A stretch of 64,000 nucleotides of DNA from Mercurialis annua (Eukaryota; Streptophyta; Magnoliopsida; Malpighiales; Euphorbiaceae): the NCBI RefSeq assembly GCF_937616625.2, contig NC_065572.1, forward strand, positions 36,793,653 to 36,857,652, read 5' to 3'. Shown here one piece after another: positions 24,201 through 36,418 of the stretch. Below the pieces are notes generated by a model. The model was not told the DNA's origin, ran no database searches, and saw only the letters and a program-made list of their open reading frames with translations. The translations under genes and the position numbers were made by a program. Position 1 is the stretch's first letter; each line of letters opens with the position of its first letter.

Positions 24201-25218
24201 CCCATATTTCTGAGGTTGGGCGGAGACCCATGGTCCGTGAGTGGAATAGTTTTTTAGCTTCGGGATACAGATTTCAGGTTACGCAGAAAGGTTGTATGTT
24301 GGCACAATTGCAGGTGCAACCGGTTTTGATTGATAGGATGAAAGCCTCACAAGCTGATGATCCACAATTGAAACGGATTATGGATGAGATCCATCTGGAT
24401 GGAAATTTTGAGTTTGTTCTGGTGGATGGAGTTCTCAGGTTCGGTTCTCGACTGTGTATTCCGGATTCAGATGGTTTGAGAGACCAGATTCTGGAGGAAG
24501 CGCACAAGTCAGCTTACAGTGTTCATCCGGGTTCTACCAAGATGTATCATGATCTCAAGGGTACGTACTGGTGGAGCGGAATGAAAAAGGATGTTGCAGA
24601 GTTTGTGTCTAAGTGTTTGACTTGCCAGCAGGTAAAGTTAGAACATCAGAGACCGTTTGGATATCTGCAACCGCTACCTATTCCAGAGTGGAAATGGGAG
24701 CGGATCGCTATGGATTTTGTGGTTGGTTTACCACGTACTTGGCAGGGGTATGATTTGATTTGGGTGATAGTTGACCGTTTGACCAAGTCAGCTCACTTCT
24801 TACCGATCAAGGTTACTTATTAGGCTTCGAAGTTAGCACAATTGTACATCGATCGGATTGTTAGTCTTCATGGTGTACCAGTGTCGATAGTTTCAGACAG
24901 AGGTTCGATTTTCACATCTCGGTTTTGGAAGGCATTGCAGGAATCCTTGGGTTCGAGGTTGGATTTCAGTACTGCATTTCATCCTCAGACTAGGACAGTC
25001 TGAGAGGACTATTCAGACTTTGGAGGACATGCTCAAGATGTGTGTTCTGGATTTTCAGGGTAGCTGGGATACTCATTTGCCTTTGATTGAGTTTTCCTAA
25101 AACAACAGTTACTTCGCTAGTATTGAGATGGCACCCTAAGAGGCTTTGTACGGGCGCAAGTGTCGATCTCCTATATGTTGGGAAGAGGTCGGCGAGCATA
25201 AATTTTCTAGAGCTGAGA
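24201..25218 (+). pseudogene. Integrase N-terminal and core part, element A2 (split by an insertion)
   Basis: The HHCC zinc region ([18 protein letters not shown]), MDFVVGLP and VSDRGSIF are readable. TAG at 24821-24823 is shared with A1. Private lesions are a 2-bp deletion near 24993, just before the glutamate motif, and TAA codons at 25098-25100 and 25137-25139. The domain is then cut by the family C LTR inserted at 25219; its remainder resumes at 27754. Confidence 0.88.
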
Positions 25219-27753
25219 TGTCACGACCCAAAACTATTGAGCCGCAACCGGCGCTAGGGAACGGGAGTGGTAGCTCCGGAACCCGTAGCAAGCCTAAAGT
25301 CACAATTTATTTTTCGCAAATATAATATAAACAAATAACAACAAACAACGGAAGCAAATATACATATATATAACATATAACCAAATATATACACTAACTG
25401 TTTCAAAACCTCGCGGGCTCTAATTACCGTACCCTGTACGAACTGGCCTCGCGATACTATATACATCAGTTAGTATTTCAAACGTCTCACTGGCATCTGG
25501 GGCCGTGGATTATATACAACGTACGTAGCCTATCAAAAAGCATATAAACAAAGACAGCAGTTGATATATACAATCAAAATAAACTGCTGACTAGGCTACT
25601 ATTCTGTTGACACAGGACCACTACTGCAGCACTCACAGAAGTCAGAAACTAACATATACAGCTGACTTCTGGACTTCAAAATTGGTCTCTAGCTAAGTCC
25701 ACAAGCTAAGCACCTGAAAGACATCAAAGGTGAGGGGTCATTATTTGGGGAAATACTGAGTGAGTTGACATTTACTAACAGTATTAATATAGAAACATAG
25801 CATCGCATCTCAGGAAAAATATTAATATAAATATATAAACATGTATTTGATCCGTACGAAACTAATATCCTATCATGCGACACATCTCTCGAATAATCAT
25901 ATATCATTTAACCCAATCGTAAATATCAATTGCGAGTCCAACTCGCTGGTGGCCCAACCACTAGATACGGGGACTTCCAAGCTACACCGTAGCCGAGTTC
26001 ACTCTCGTATCGAAATCATATACCCAATCGTAAATTTCATATTCATCAACAGCTCCCAGCTGTGTCAAGTCATTTCTCAATGCAAACATACTAGACTGAC
26101 TCGATACTGGTGATCACACAGCCTATTGACACCCAATAGGTAGCTAGTTTCTTCGGATCGCATACTAGTTCTCATATATAGAAATTAAATAAACATATAA
26201 CACTTCAAACAATTATATATAATGCGATGCGTGAGAACAGTATATATATATCAAATAGTTTTAATACATGAAAGTAAAAGTACAACTCACAGTGACCGCA
26301 ATCCAAGAAATGATATGATCGATTTGATAGTACGCTCTCGCTAGTCCGCCTCTACTGACTCCACTACTCGCTGACACATCTGATAAATCGTTAATAGTTA
26401 GACGTGATTCTCATATTCTTATACGTATAATACTTTTAAGTTTTAGGATTTAGTTTTGTTTTATACTTATTTACGTATTCAATATCTCTAGTCGTATAAA
26501 CGACTTAGCGAATACTATTTCTCATAATTGAGAATCGCTTAACGTCCTTGACGTTTTCCATTATTATAATTTATCTAAAACGTCGAGCTAATCTCGAGAT
26601 TAATGATTCTCAAGGTCCGAAACCCGTCTTTTAGAGTCAAATTACTCAAAACATCAAACACCTAGGTCAATTACAGTTGTATACGCGTGGGGGCGAGTTG
26701 GGGTGCACGGGCGTGCGTTTTGGTGGGTGCACGATCGTGCAACTGAGTACACGTTCGTGCACCTCAGGGGTACACGTTCGTGTACTTAGTGTACACGTTC
26801 GTGTACCATGAGAAGTACACGTTCGTGTACTTCAGTACACGATCGTGTACCTTGCTAGGTGCACGTTCGTGTACTTCAGTACACGTTCGTGCACCCGTGG
26901 TACACGGTCGTGTACCACGTGCACAGCCCCGGAAATCAGATTTTCCGGGGTTTCGCCACAATCCCGACGTGCTAAACATATCCACGCTCAATACCCATAT
27001 CTCGGTTTCTTCAAAAACGCCATAATAAACCCAAAAACGTCAAATTCAATTCAAAATCATAATCTCATGAAAACAGCCCTATATAATCGAATTTATCACC
27101 AATTCTCGAGATATTTACCTTAAAACGAAGCTTAGGATCGATAGAGGACAAGATTCTGAAGAGTTTGCCGCTTGAATCGCTTGAATCGGACGTCGAACGG
27201 AGAAACCGTAAAGAAACGAAGTTGATCGACGGAAAATGAAGCTTCTGGACTCCCACCCTCTGATACCTTCCTTCATTCAAATGGTTTCCTCTTATATTGA
27301 ATGGCTAAAGGTTCACTTTGGTCCTTGTTCTTTTTGTTTCTTATCATTTATCTTTTAAACTTTTCTTTCGTACGATTTAGTCCATAGCTAAATCGTTAAA
27401 CTCTTTTATTACGACTTATACGTATTATTTATATCCTATAAATAATACAAAGCCCGATAATAACACTTTCCCGTCAAATCCAATATTTCTATTTTCGACA
27501 CAAAGTGGCTAAATTACCAGTTTGGTCCCTATCCCTTATTTTGGACTTTTCTCGCCATTTTTCCATTTAATTCCAATTCTAACTTTAGAATTGAAATATA
27601 ATATAAATTTTCTCCGTAGTAATCCTTTTTAAAACCGACCTGCTAAAACTTATTTACTTTATTTTTTCAGAAATTCTTCTGATATCACCACTCTGGCGAA
27701 TCAAAACTGGACACGTGGTCCAATTAACTAATTAAATACTTTGGGGTATTACA
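25219..27753 (-). mobile_element. Solo LTR, family C, inserted in A2 integrase
   Basis: Read on the minus strand, this 2,535-bp LTR begins TGTAATACCCCAAAG and ends GGGTCGTGACA. TGAGA at 25214-25218 is repeated at 27754-27758, a clean 5-bp target duplication, so this is a complete insertion reduced to one LTR by LTR-LTR recombination. Its ends, its CCCCGGAAAA hairpin and its donor-like AAG|GTAAAT (near 27117) resemble family B. Minus-strand TATA-like AATATAAG lies at 27291-27299. No coding sequence is expected or seen. Confidence 0.93.
26703..26952 (-). promoter_or_regulatory. CG-NN-CG palindrome cluster with hairpin, family C
   Basis: About ten units of 16 bp are packed here. Most read GTACACG-NN-CGTGTAC with centre TT, AT or GT; others are GTGCACG-NN-CGTGCA. 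Arms change together from GTACAC/GTGTAC to GTGCAC/GTGCAC in some units. Beside them a CCCCGGAAAA/TTTTCCGGGG hairpin lies at 26926-26952. In LTR orientation the cluster is about 350 bp downstream of the TATA-like box. Confidence 0.55.
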
Positions 27754-28288
27754 TGAGATTATCCAGTTTTCCTCTGAGACGGTACCTTTGATCAAGCGTA
27801 GGCTTGAGACTGCCTTTAGTCGGCACAAAAGCTATGCCGATCTTAAGCGGAAGGACTTTGAGTTTCAGGTTGGTGACTATGTATTTCTTCGAGTTTCGCC
27901 TATGAAGGGCGTTGTGCGTTTTGGTGTTAAGGGAAAGTTAGCGCCTAGGTTTATTGGTCCGTATGAGATTACGGAGAGAGTTGGGGCAGTTGCTTATCGT
28001 TTGGCTTTGCCGCCAGACATGTCTTTGGTGCATCCAGTATTTCATATCTCGATGTTGCGGAAGTGCATTTCTGACCCTTCTCAAGTGATTGTACCACAGA
28101 GTGTTGAGGTTGACCAAGAGCTGTTTTATGAGGAACAACCTGTTGAGATTGTCGATACGCAGGTGCGTAGGTTGCGGAACAAGGAGATTCCGATGGTCAA
28201 AGTTTTGTGGCGGAATCACTCTGTAGAAGAATGCACTTGGGAGACGGAGTCCGACATGAGGAACCGTTATCCTTTCCTCTTTCCTTGA
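27754..28288 (+). pseudogene. Integrase C-terminus with chromodomain-like tail, A2
   Basis: The interrupted integrase resumes inside the duplicated target TGAGA. The frame is open from IKRRLETAFSRHKSYADLKR through FIGPYEITERVGAVAYRLAL, HPVFHISMLRK and VKVLWRNHSVEECTWETES to the natural stop. Codons that are stops in A1 (17269-17271) are sense here, so this is the best-preserved copy of the tail in the window. Confidence 0.85.
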
Positions 28289-28477
28289 GGTACGTTGGTA
28301 TTGTTGGTTGCTTTTATGCTATGTTAGTACTTTGGGTTATGTGTGTATTTATGTGCTACTTGGTGATTGATATTTTGGGCATTGTACTATGTGCATTACT
28401 TTGATGTGTTTATGTGAGTTGTTGTTTAGTTTCGTTGTTGTAAAATTGAGGACGATTTTGTTTTAAGTTGGGGAGAA
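28289..28477 (+). other. 3' untranslated region and polypurine tract, A2
   Basis: This region matches 17662-17850. The pre-PPT dyad is AAAATTG-AGGA-CGATTTT (28442-28459), with one CG decayed to TG. The tract AAGTTGGGGAGAA abuts the third LTR at 28478. Confidence 0.75.
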
Positions 28478-29080
28478 TGTAACACCCCGTATTTTTTCTA
28501 ACTTGTTTCGTTAAGTCTAAACGATACCTTGGGTTCATTTGAGTGGTTCGACCACTTAGATTCGCGTGTCAAAGGTTCCAAACCTTTTAAAATGTGTTTT
28601 AAGATGTATTAAAAGTAATCTCAGAGTTTGAAACGCTTTCGATTTCAATTTCAAAATCTCAAATTTTCATCGGAGGCAGTAGCATTTCGCGGGCGCGACA
28701 TGCATGAATCACGGGCGCGATTCATGTTTCGCGGGCGCGAAGGAGATGTAGCGGGCGCGATGCGTGCACTGTGCAGTTCGCTGATTTCTATTTAAACTCA
28801 CCTTAACTCGACCTAAAACAGATTTTAAACACTTTTAACTACTCTAAAAACCCTAATTCGGCTGAGGCTCTATCTTAGGTCATTCCTCCATCATTTCATC
28901 TCAATTTTGATTCTTGGTAAGTGTTCCTAATCATTCCCTTGTGATTTCATCTATAGTTCGTCAATTCTAGGAGTTCTAAATCCTATAGCCTATATGTGTG
29001 TGATTGTAGGCTGATTTGGGTTGGTTGAATTCTGAGTTTTATTGCTATTAGCCTAATCAAGAGTTTTATTGCTATTAGCC
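28478..29080 (+). mobile_element. Family A LTR 3, truncated
   Basis: Only about the first 600 bp of the LTR remain, from TGTAACACCCC through the palindrome cluster (28684-28762), the TATA-like box (about 28788) and the donor-like GGTAAGTG. It stops at a 27-bp direct duplication (GAGTTTTATTGCTATTAGCC at 29034 and 29061) and passes straight into gag. Confidence 0.9.
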
Positions 29081-29719
29081 ATGCAAAACCAGTATGCTAT
29101 GCTGGGACAGATTGTACAGCAGCAGGTGCCACAGGCTAATGGTGTTGTAGTTGGTGGTGGCGGAACCACTGACAAAGATTTGGTGTTGGCTTATGCAAGA
29201 CTAAAGTCGACTGATTTTTCGGGCGACGGCGATACCCTAGACTTTCTGGAGGAAGTTGAGCGGAATGCTCAGAGATTGCAGGCTACCGAGAGGCAAACTA
29301 TAATGTTAATGGAAATGTCTTTGAAGGGTTCTGCAAGTGATTGGTTTCGTAGTGCCATTCGTGCTGAAATGGCTACTATTACTTGGGAGGATTTTATGAC
29401 TCGATTCAAGAACTTTTACTTGCCTTTTTCAGTGACCGAAGGTCATAGAGACAGATTTTTGAAAAGGGGAGACAGGTCGGTGAACGAGTACACTACCGAG
29501 TTTGTGAGGCTGTGTCGTTTTGCCCCAGATCTGCAGACTGAGCAGCAAAGGGTGAACGACAGGTATGTTAAAGGTTTAGGCTCAGATTTTATCAGTCTTC
29601 TAACTGAGACGAGCAAGGAATTTCAGGTTCTAGTGGATAGTGCCCGTCGGATGGAGGCAAATTTACTGCACTTTGGGAAAATGACTAAGACCAAGAAGGC
29701 GGGCGGTGTTGTTCAGAGT
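29081..29719 (+). pseudogene. gag: gag fragment of a third family A unit
   Basis: The fragment begins at MQNQYAMLGQ, about 110 residues into gag of the other copies, and ends at the residues GGVVQS, where satellite begins. It keeps LDFLEEVE, KGSASDWFR and FYLPFSVTEGH in one frame. A few codons are missing near 29456 (RFLKRGD instead of RLLVLKRGD). The upstream join is at AGCC, shared by LTR and gag. It has no promoter-proximal start of its own. Confidence 0.88.
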
Positions 29720-32700
29720 GTTTTGTACCTTTTATAAACGTTTGGCATAAATTACTAGAAGGGTGAAACGCTTGGATTTGTTTCGTAACATTTGTAAACA
29801 TTTGGCTTAAATTACTCAAAAGGTGAAACGCTTGGATTTGTTTCGAAACGTTTGTAAATGTTTGGCTTAAATTGCTAAAAAGGTGAAACGCTTGGATTTT
29901 TTTCGTAAAATTTGTAAACGTTTGGTTTAATTTGCTAAAAATGTGAAACGCATTATTTTGTTTCATAACATTTGTAAAGGTTTGGTTCAAATCGCGAAAA
30001 ATGTGAAACATTTGGATTTGTTTCATAACGTTTTAAACGTTTGGTTTTGTTTCGTAACGTTTGTAAACGTTTGGCTTCAATCCCTAAAAAGGAGAAACGT
30101 TTGGATTTGTTTTGTAACGTTTGTAAACGTTTCGCTTGAATTGCTAAAAAGGAGAAACGTTTTGATTTCTTTCGTAACGTTTGTAAACGTTTGGTTTAAA
30201 TCGCTAAAAAGGTGAAACGTTTGAATTTGTTTCGTAACGTTTGTAACCGTTTGGCTAAAATCGCTAAAAAGGTTCAACGTTTGGATTTGTTTTGTAACAT
30301 TTGTAAACGTTTGGCTTAAATCGCTAAAAAGGGGAAACGTTTGGATTTGTTTCGAAACGTTTGTAAACGTTTGGCTTAAATCGCTAAAAATGTGAAACGT
30401 TTGGATTTGTTTCATAACGTTTGGAAACGTTTGACTTAAATTGCTAAAAAGGTGAAACGATTGGATTTGTTTCGTAATATTTGTAAACGTATGGCTTAAA
30501 TTGCAAAAAAGGTGAAACGCTTGTATTTGTTTCTTAAGATTGTAAATGTTTGGCTTAAATTGCTAAAAAGGTGAAACATGTGAATTTGTTTCATAACCGT
30601 TGTAAATGTTTGGCTTGAATCGCTAAAATGGGGAAACGTTTGGATTTGTTTCGTAACGTTTGTAAACGTTTGGCTTAAATTGCTAAAAAGATGAAACTTT
30701 TGGATTTGTTTCGTATCGTTTGTAAATTTTTGGCTTAAATTGCTAAAAAGGTGAAACGCTTGGATTTGTTTCGTAACATTTGTAAACGTTTGTCTTAAAT
30801 TGCTAAAAAGGTAAAACGTTTGGATTTGTTTCATTAAGTTTTTAAATGTTTCGCTTAAATTGCTAAAAAGGTGAAACGTTTGGCTTAAATTGCAAAAAAG
30901 GTAAAACGTTTGGATTTGTTTCGTAGCGTTTGTAAATGTTTGGCTTAAATTGCTAAAAACGGGAAATGCTTGGATTTGTTTCGTAGCGTTTGTAAACGTT
31001 TGGCTTAAATTGCTAAAAACGGGAAACGTTTGGATTTGTTTCGTAACGTTTGTAATCGTTTGGCTTAAATTGCTAAAAACGGGAAACGTTTGGATTTGTC
31101 TCATAACATTTGTAAATGTTTGGCTTAAATCACTAAAAAGGTTAAACATTTGGATTTGTCTCATAAAGTTTGTAAATGTTTGGCTTAAATCGCTAAAAAG
31201 GTGAAAAGTTTTGATTTATTTCGTAGCGTTTGTAATTGTTTGGCTTAAATTGCCAAAAGGATGAAACGCTTGGATTTGTTTCGTAACGTTTGTAAACGTT
31301 TGGCTTAAATCGCTAAAATGGGGAAACGTTTGGATTTGTTTCGTAACGTTGGTAAACGTTTTTTTTAGATTGCTAAAAATGTGAAAAATTTGGATTTGTT
31401 TTAAAACGTTTATAAACGTTCGGCTTAAGTCACTAAAAAGGTGAAACGTTCGGTTTTGTTTCGTAACGTTTGTAAACATTTGGCATAAATCGCTAGAAAG
31501 GTGAAATGTTTTGATTTTTTTTGTAACGTTTGTTAACGTTTGGCTTAAATCACTAAAAAGGTGAAACGTTTGGATTTGTTTTGTAACGCTTGTAAACATT
31601 TGGCTTTTTTTCGTAACGTTTGTAAAAAGTTTGGTTTAAATTGCTAAAAATGTGAAACGTTTGGATTTGTTTTGTAACGTTTATAAACATTTGGCTTGAA
31701 TTGCTAAAAAGGTGAAACATTTGATTTTGTTTCGTAACGTTTGTAAACGTTTGGCTTAAATTGCTAAAAAGGTCAAACATTTGGATTTCTTTCGTGACGT
31801 TTGTAAACGTTTGGCTTAAATTGCTAAAAAGCTGAAATGTTTTGATTTGTTACGTAACGTTTATAAACGTTTGGCCTAAATAGCTAAAAATGGGAAACGT
31901 TTGGCTTCAATCACTAAAAAGGTGAAACGTTTTTTGTTTGTTTCGTACCGTTTGTAAACGTTTGGCTTAAATCGCTAAAAAGGTGAAACCCTTGGATTTG
32001 TTTCGTAATATTTGTAAATGTTTGGCTTAAATCTCTAAAAAGGTGAAACGTTTGAATTTTTCTCGTAACGTTTGTAAATGTTTGGCTTAAATCACTAAAA
32101 AGGTGAATCATTTTGAGTTATTTCGTAACGTTTGTAAACGTTTGGCTTAAATTGCTAAAATGGTGAAATGCTTGGATTTGTTTCATAACGTTTGTAAACG
32201 TTTGGCTTATGTCGCTAAAATGGGGAAACGTTTACAAACATTACCAAACAAATCCAAACGTTTTATCTTTTTAGAAATTTCAGCCAAATGTTTACAGAGG
32301 TTATAAAACAAAACCAAACGTTTCCCCATTTTAGCGTTTTAAGCCAAACGTTTACAAACGTTACGAAACAAAGCCAAACGTTTAGAGAAATCCAAACGTT
32401 TCACCTTTTTTACGATTTAAACCAAACGTTTACAAACCAAACGTTTAACATTTTTAGTGATTTAAGTCAAACGTTTTACAAACTTTACGAAACAAATCCA
32501 AACCTTTCCCCATTTTAGCGATTTAAGCCAAACGTTTTGTTTCATAACCTTTGTAAACGTTTGGCTTAAATCGCTAAAAAGGTGAAACATTTTGGATTTG
32601 CTTCGTAACGTGTTAAACGTTTGGCTTAAATCGCTAAAATGGGGAAACGATTGGATTTGTTTTGTAACGTTTGTAAACGTTTGGCTTAAATCACTAAAAA

Positions 32701-35446
32701 TGTGAAACGTTTGGATTTGTTTCGTAACGTTTGTAAACATTTGGCTTAAATCGCTAAAAAGATGAAACGCTTGGATTTGTTTTGTAACGTTTGTAAACGT
32801 TTGGTTTAAATCGCTAAAAAGGTGAAAGGTTTCGCTTTGTTTTGTAACGTTTGTAAATGTTTGGCTTAAATTACTAAAAATGTGAAACGTTTGGATTTGT
32901 TCGTAACATTTGTAAAAGTTTGGCTTAAATCGCTAAAAAGGGGAAACGTTTGGATTTGTTTCGTAATGTTTGTAAACGTTTGGCTTAAATCGCTAAAAAG
33001 GGGAAACGTTTGGTTTTGTTTTGTAACGTTTGTAAACGTTTGTCTTAAATTGCTCAAAAAGTGAAACTCTTGGATTTGTTTCGTAACGTTTGTAAATGTT
33101 TGGCTGAAATCGCTAAAAATGTGAAACGTTTGGTTTTGTTTTGTTACGTTTGTAAATGTTTGGCATAAATTGCTAAAAAGGTGATATGTTTGGATTTGTT
33201 TCGTAACGTTTTAAACTTTTGGCTTAATTCGCTAAAATGGGGAAACATTTGGATTTGTTTCGTAACGTTCGTAAATATTTGGCTTAAATTGCTAAAAAGG
33301 TGAAATGTTTGGTTTTGTTTCGTAACATTTCGTAAAAATGTAAACATTTGGCTTAAATTACTAGAAAGGTGAAACGCTTGGATTTGTTTTGAACATTTAT
33401 AAACCTTTGGCTTAAATTACTCAAAAGGTGAAATGCTTGGATTTGTTTCGAAACGTTTGTAAATGTTTGGCTTATATTGCTAAAAAGGTGTTGTTTCATA
33501 ATGTTTTAAACGTTTGGTTTTGTTTCAAAATGTTTGTAAACGTTTGGCTTAAATCGCTAAAACGGCGAAACGTTTGGATTTGTTTTGTAATGTTTGTAAA
33601 CGTTTTGCTTTAAATACTAAAAAGGCAAAACGTTTGGATTTCTTTCGTAACGTTTGTAAATGTTTGGCTTAAATCGCTAAAAAGGTGAAACGTTTGAATT
33701 TGTTCCGTAACGTTTGTAAACGTTTGCCTGAAATCGCTAAAAAGGTTCAATGTTTAGATCTGTTTTGTAATATTTGTAAACGTTTGGCTTAAATCGCTAA
33801 AAAGGTGAAACGTTTGGATTTGTTTTGTAACGTTTATAAACGTTTGGCTTAAATCGCTAAAAATGTGAAACGTTTGGATTTGTTTCATAATGTTTGTAAA
33901 CGTTTGGGTTAAATTGCTAAAAAGGTGAAACGATTGTATTTGTTTCGTAATGTTTGAAAACGTTTGGCTTAAATTGCAAAAAAGGTGAAACACTTGGATT
34001 TGTTTCCTAACGTTTGTAAACGTTTTGTTTAAATTGCTAAAAAGGTGAACATGTGGATTTGTTTTATAACCTTTGTAATTGTTTGGCATAAATCGCTAAA
34101 AAAGTGAAACTTTTGGATTTGTTTCGTAACGTTTGTAAACGTTTGGCTTAAATGACTAAAAAGGTGAAACTTTTGGATTTGTTTCGTAACGTTTGTAAAC
34201 GTTTGGCTTATATTGCTAAAAAGGTGAAACGCTTGGATTTGTTTTGTAACATTTGTAAACCTTTGTCTTAAATTGCTAAAAAGGTGAAACGTTTGGATTT
34301 TTTTCCTAACGTTTGTAAACGTTTGGTTTAAATTGCTATGAAGGTAAAATGTTTGGATTTTTTTCGTAGCGTTTGTAAACGTTTGGCTTAAATTGCTAAA
34401 AAGGTGAAACATTTGGATTTGTTTCGTAGCGTTTGTAAACGTTTGGCTTAAATTGATAAAAAGGTGAAACGTTTGGATTTCTTTGGTAATGTTTATTAAC
34501 GATTGGCTTAAATTGCTAAAAACGGGAAACATTTGGATTTGTTTCGTAACGTTTGTAAATGTTTGGCTTAAATCACTAAAAAGGTTAAACGTTTGTATTT
34601 GTCTCTTAACGTTTGTAAACGTTTGGCTTAAATCGGTAAAAAGGCGAAACGTTTTGATTTATTCCGTGACGGTTGTAAACGTTTGGCTTAAATTTCCAAA
34701 AGGATGAAACGCTTGGATTTGTTTCGTAACGTTTGTAAACGTTTGGCTTCAATCGCTCAAATGGGGATACGTTTGGATTTGTTTCGTAATGTTTGTAAAC
34801 GTTTGGTTTAGATTGCTAAAAATGTGAAAAATTTGGATTTGTTTTGTAACGTTTATTAACGTTTGGCTTAAATTGCTAAAAAGATAAAATGTTTGGATTT
34901 GTTTCGTGGAGTTTGTAAACGTTTGGCTTAAATTGATAAAAAGGTGAAACGTTTGGATTTCTTTGATAATGTTTATTAACGATTGGCTTAAATTGCTAAA
35001 AACGGGAAACGTTTGGATTTGTTTCGTAACGTTTGTAAATGTTTGGCTTAAATCACTAAAAAGGTTAAATGTTTGGATTTGTCTCTTAACATTTGTAAAT
35101 GTTTGGCTTAAATCGGTAAAAAGGCGAAACGTTTTGATTTATTCCGTAACGGTTGTAAACGTTTGGCTTAAATTTCCATAAGGATGAAACGCTTGGATTT
35201 GTTTCGCAACGTTTGTAAACGTTTGGCTTCAATCGCTCAAATGGGGATACGTTTCGATTTATTTCATAATGTTTGTAAACGTTTGGTTTAGATTGCTAAA
35301 AATGTGAAAAATTTGGATTTGTTCTGTAACGTTTATTAACGTTTGACTTAAATCGCTAAAAATGTGAAAAGCTTGGTTTTCTTTCGTAACGTTTGTAAAT
35401 ATTTGGCTTAAATCACTAAAAAGGTAAAACGTTTTCGAAACGTTAG
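29720..35446. repeat. 60-bp satellite array, block 2
   Basis: The same satellite as 1-9934 resumes abruptly after the gag fragment. It contains one reversed block (32231-32537), and its last 2.3 kb match about 51.9-53.4 kb, showing higher-order organisation. The longest incidental repeat ORF of the window is here (222 codons, minus strand, 30496-31164). GTTAG at 35442-35446 is the left target duplication of the following LTR. Confidence 0.95.
32231..32537. repeat. Reversed satellite block 1
   Basis: About five monomers run in the opposite direction. The left join falls in GGGGAAACGTTT|ACAAAC and the right join in AAACGTTTT|GTTTCATAACC. Both joins lie at the 8-bp palindrome AAACGTTT, which is present two or three times per monomer. 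Confidence 0.85.
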
Positions 35447-36244
35447 TGTAATACCCCAAGATAATTAATTAGCTAATTCGAAAACGTGTCCAGTCTGTAT
35501 TCGCCATGGTGGCGTTATTAGAAAGTTTTCAGATAAAATTTAGATAAATAAGTTTTAGTAGGTCGGTTTCAGGAAATTATTTATGAGGAAATTAAGGTTA
35601 CAGTTCAATTCTAAAGTTAGAATTGAAATTAAAAGGAAAAATGTCAAGTAAAGCCCAAAATAGAGTTCAGGGACCAAAGTGGTAATTTAGCCACTTTGTG
35701 TCGGAAATGGAAATATTGGATTTTGACGGGAAAGTATTAATATCGAGCTTCGTATTATTTATTGGATATAAATAATACGTATAAGTTATAATAAAAGAAT
35801 TTATCGATTTAGTTATGGACTAAATCGTACAAAAGAGAAGTTTAAAGGATAAAGGATAGTAAACAAAAAGGACAAGAATTAAAGTGGCATTTTAGCCATG
35901 TTATATAAGAAATGAGGATATGAATCAGGAGCAGAAGAAGGATCGAGAGAGTGAAGGAAATAACGCCGATTACCGTCGTTTCGCCGCCGTTTCGCCGTTC
36001 GACGTCCGAATCGAGTGATTTTCGCGGCGATTTCTTCAGAATCGAATCCTCTATCGATCCTAAGCTTCGTTTCAAGGTAAATCTTCAAGAAATTTGGTTA
36101 AAAATCGAATATGTATTGCTGTTTTAGTGAGATTGAGTTTTAGGATTGAATTCGACGTTTTTGAAGTTATTATAGCGTTCTAATGAAAACCGAGATGCGG
36201 GTTTTGTATAGTTGAATGTATAGCACGTCGGGATGGCTGAAAAG

Positions 36245-36418
36245 CCCCGGAAAACGACTTTCCGGGGGCTGTTAAGAGTGTGCGTTCGCACACATTGAGT
36301 GTGCGTTCGCACACTCCTTAAAAGTAAGGGTGTGCGTTCGCACACATTGAGTGTGCGTTCGCACACTCCTTAAAATTAGGGTGTGCGTTCGCACACCTAT
36401 TGTGTGCGTTCGCACACT
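36245..36418 (+). promoter_or_regulatory. CG-NN-CG palindrome cluster with hairpin, family B
   Basis: A CCCCGGAAA/TTTCCGGGG hairpin (36245-36268) is followed by six copies of GTGTGCGTTCGCACAC in closely spaced pairs. The cluster lies about 380 bp downstream of the TATA-like box. It recurs at the same place in the other two LTRs (40879-41052 and 47467-47640). Confidence 0.6.

Noticed and set aside
29943..35181. Plus-strand ORFs with VNVWLKSLKRGNVWICF-type repeats
   Set aside because: They are the other strand of the same satellite; both strands being open is a period effect, not coding.
36278..36418. Reading the GTGTGCGTTCGCACAC cluster as stable UUCG-tetraloop RNA hairpins
   Set aside because: The closing pair would be G-C, not the C-G of the classical stable UUCG loop, and other families have GG or AT in the centre. 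A DNA-level or general stem explanation fits better.
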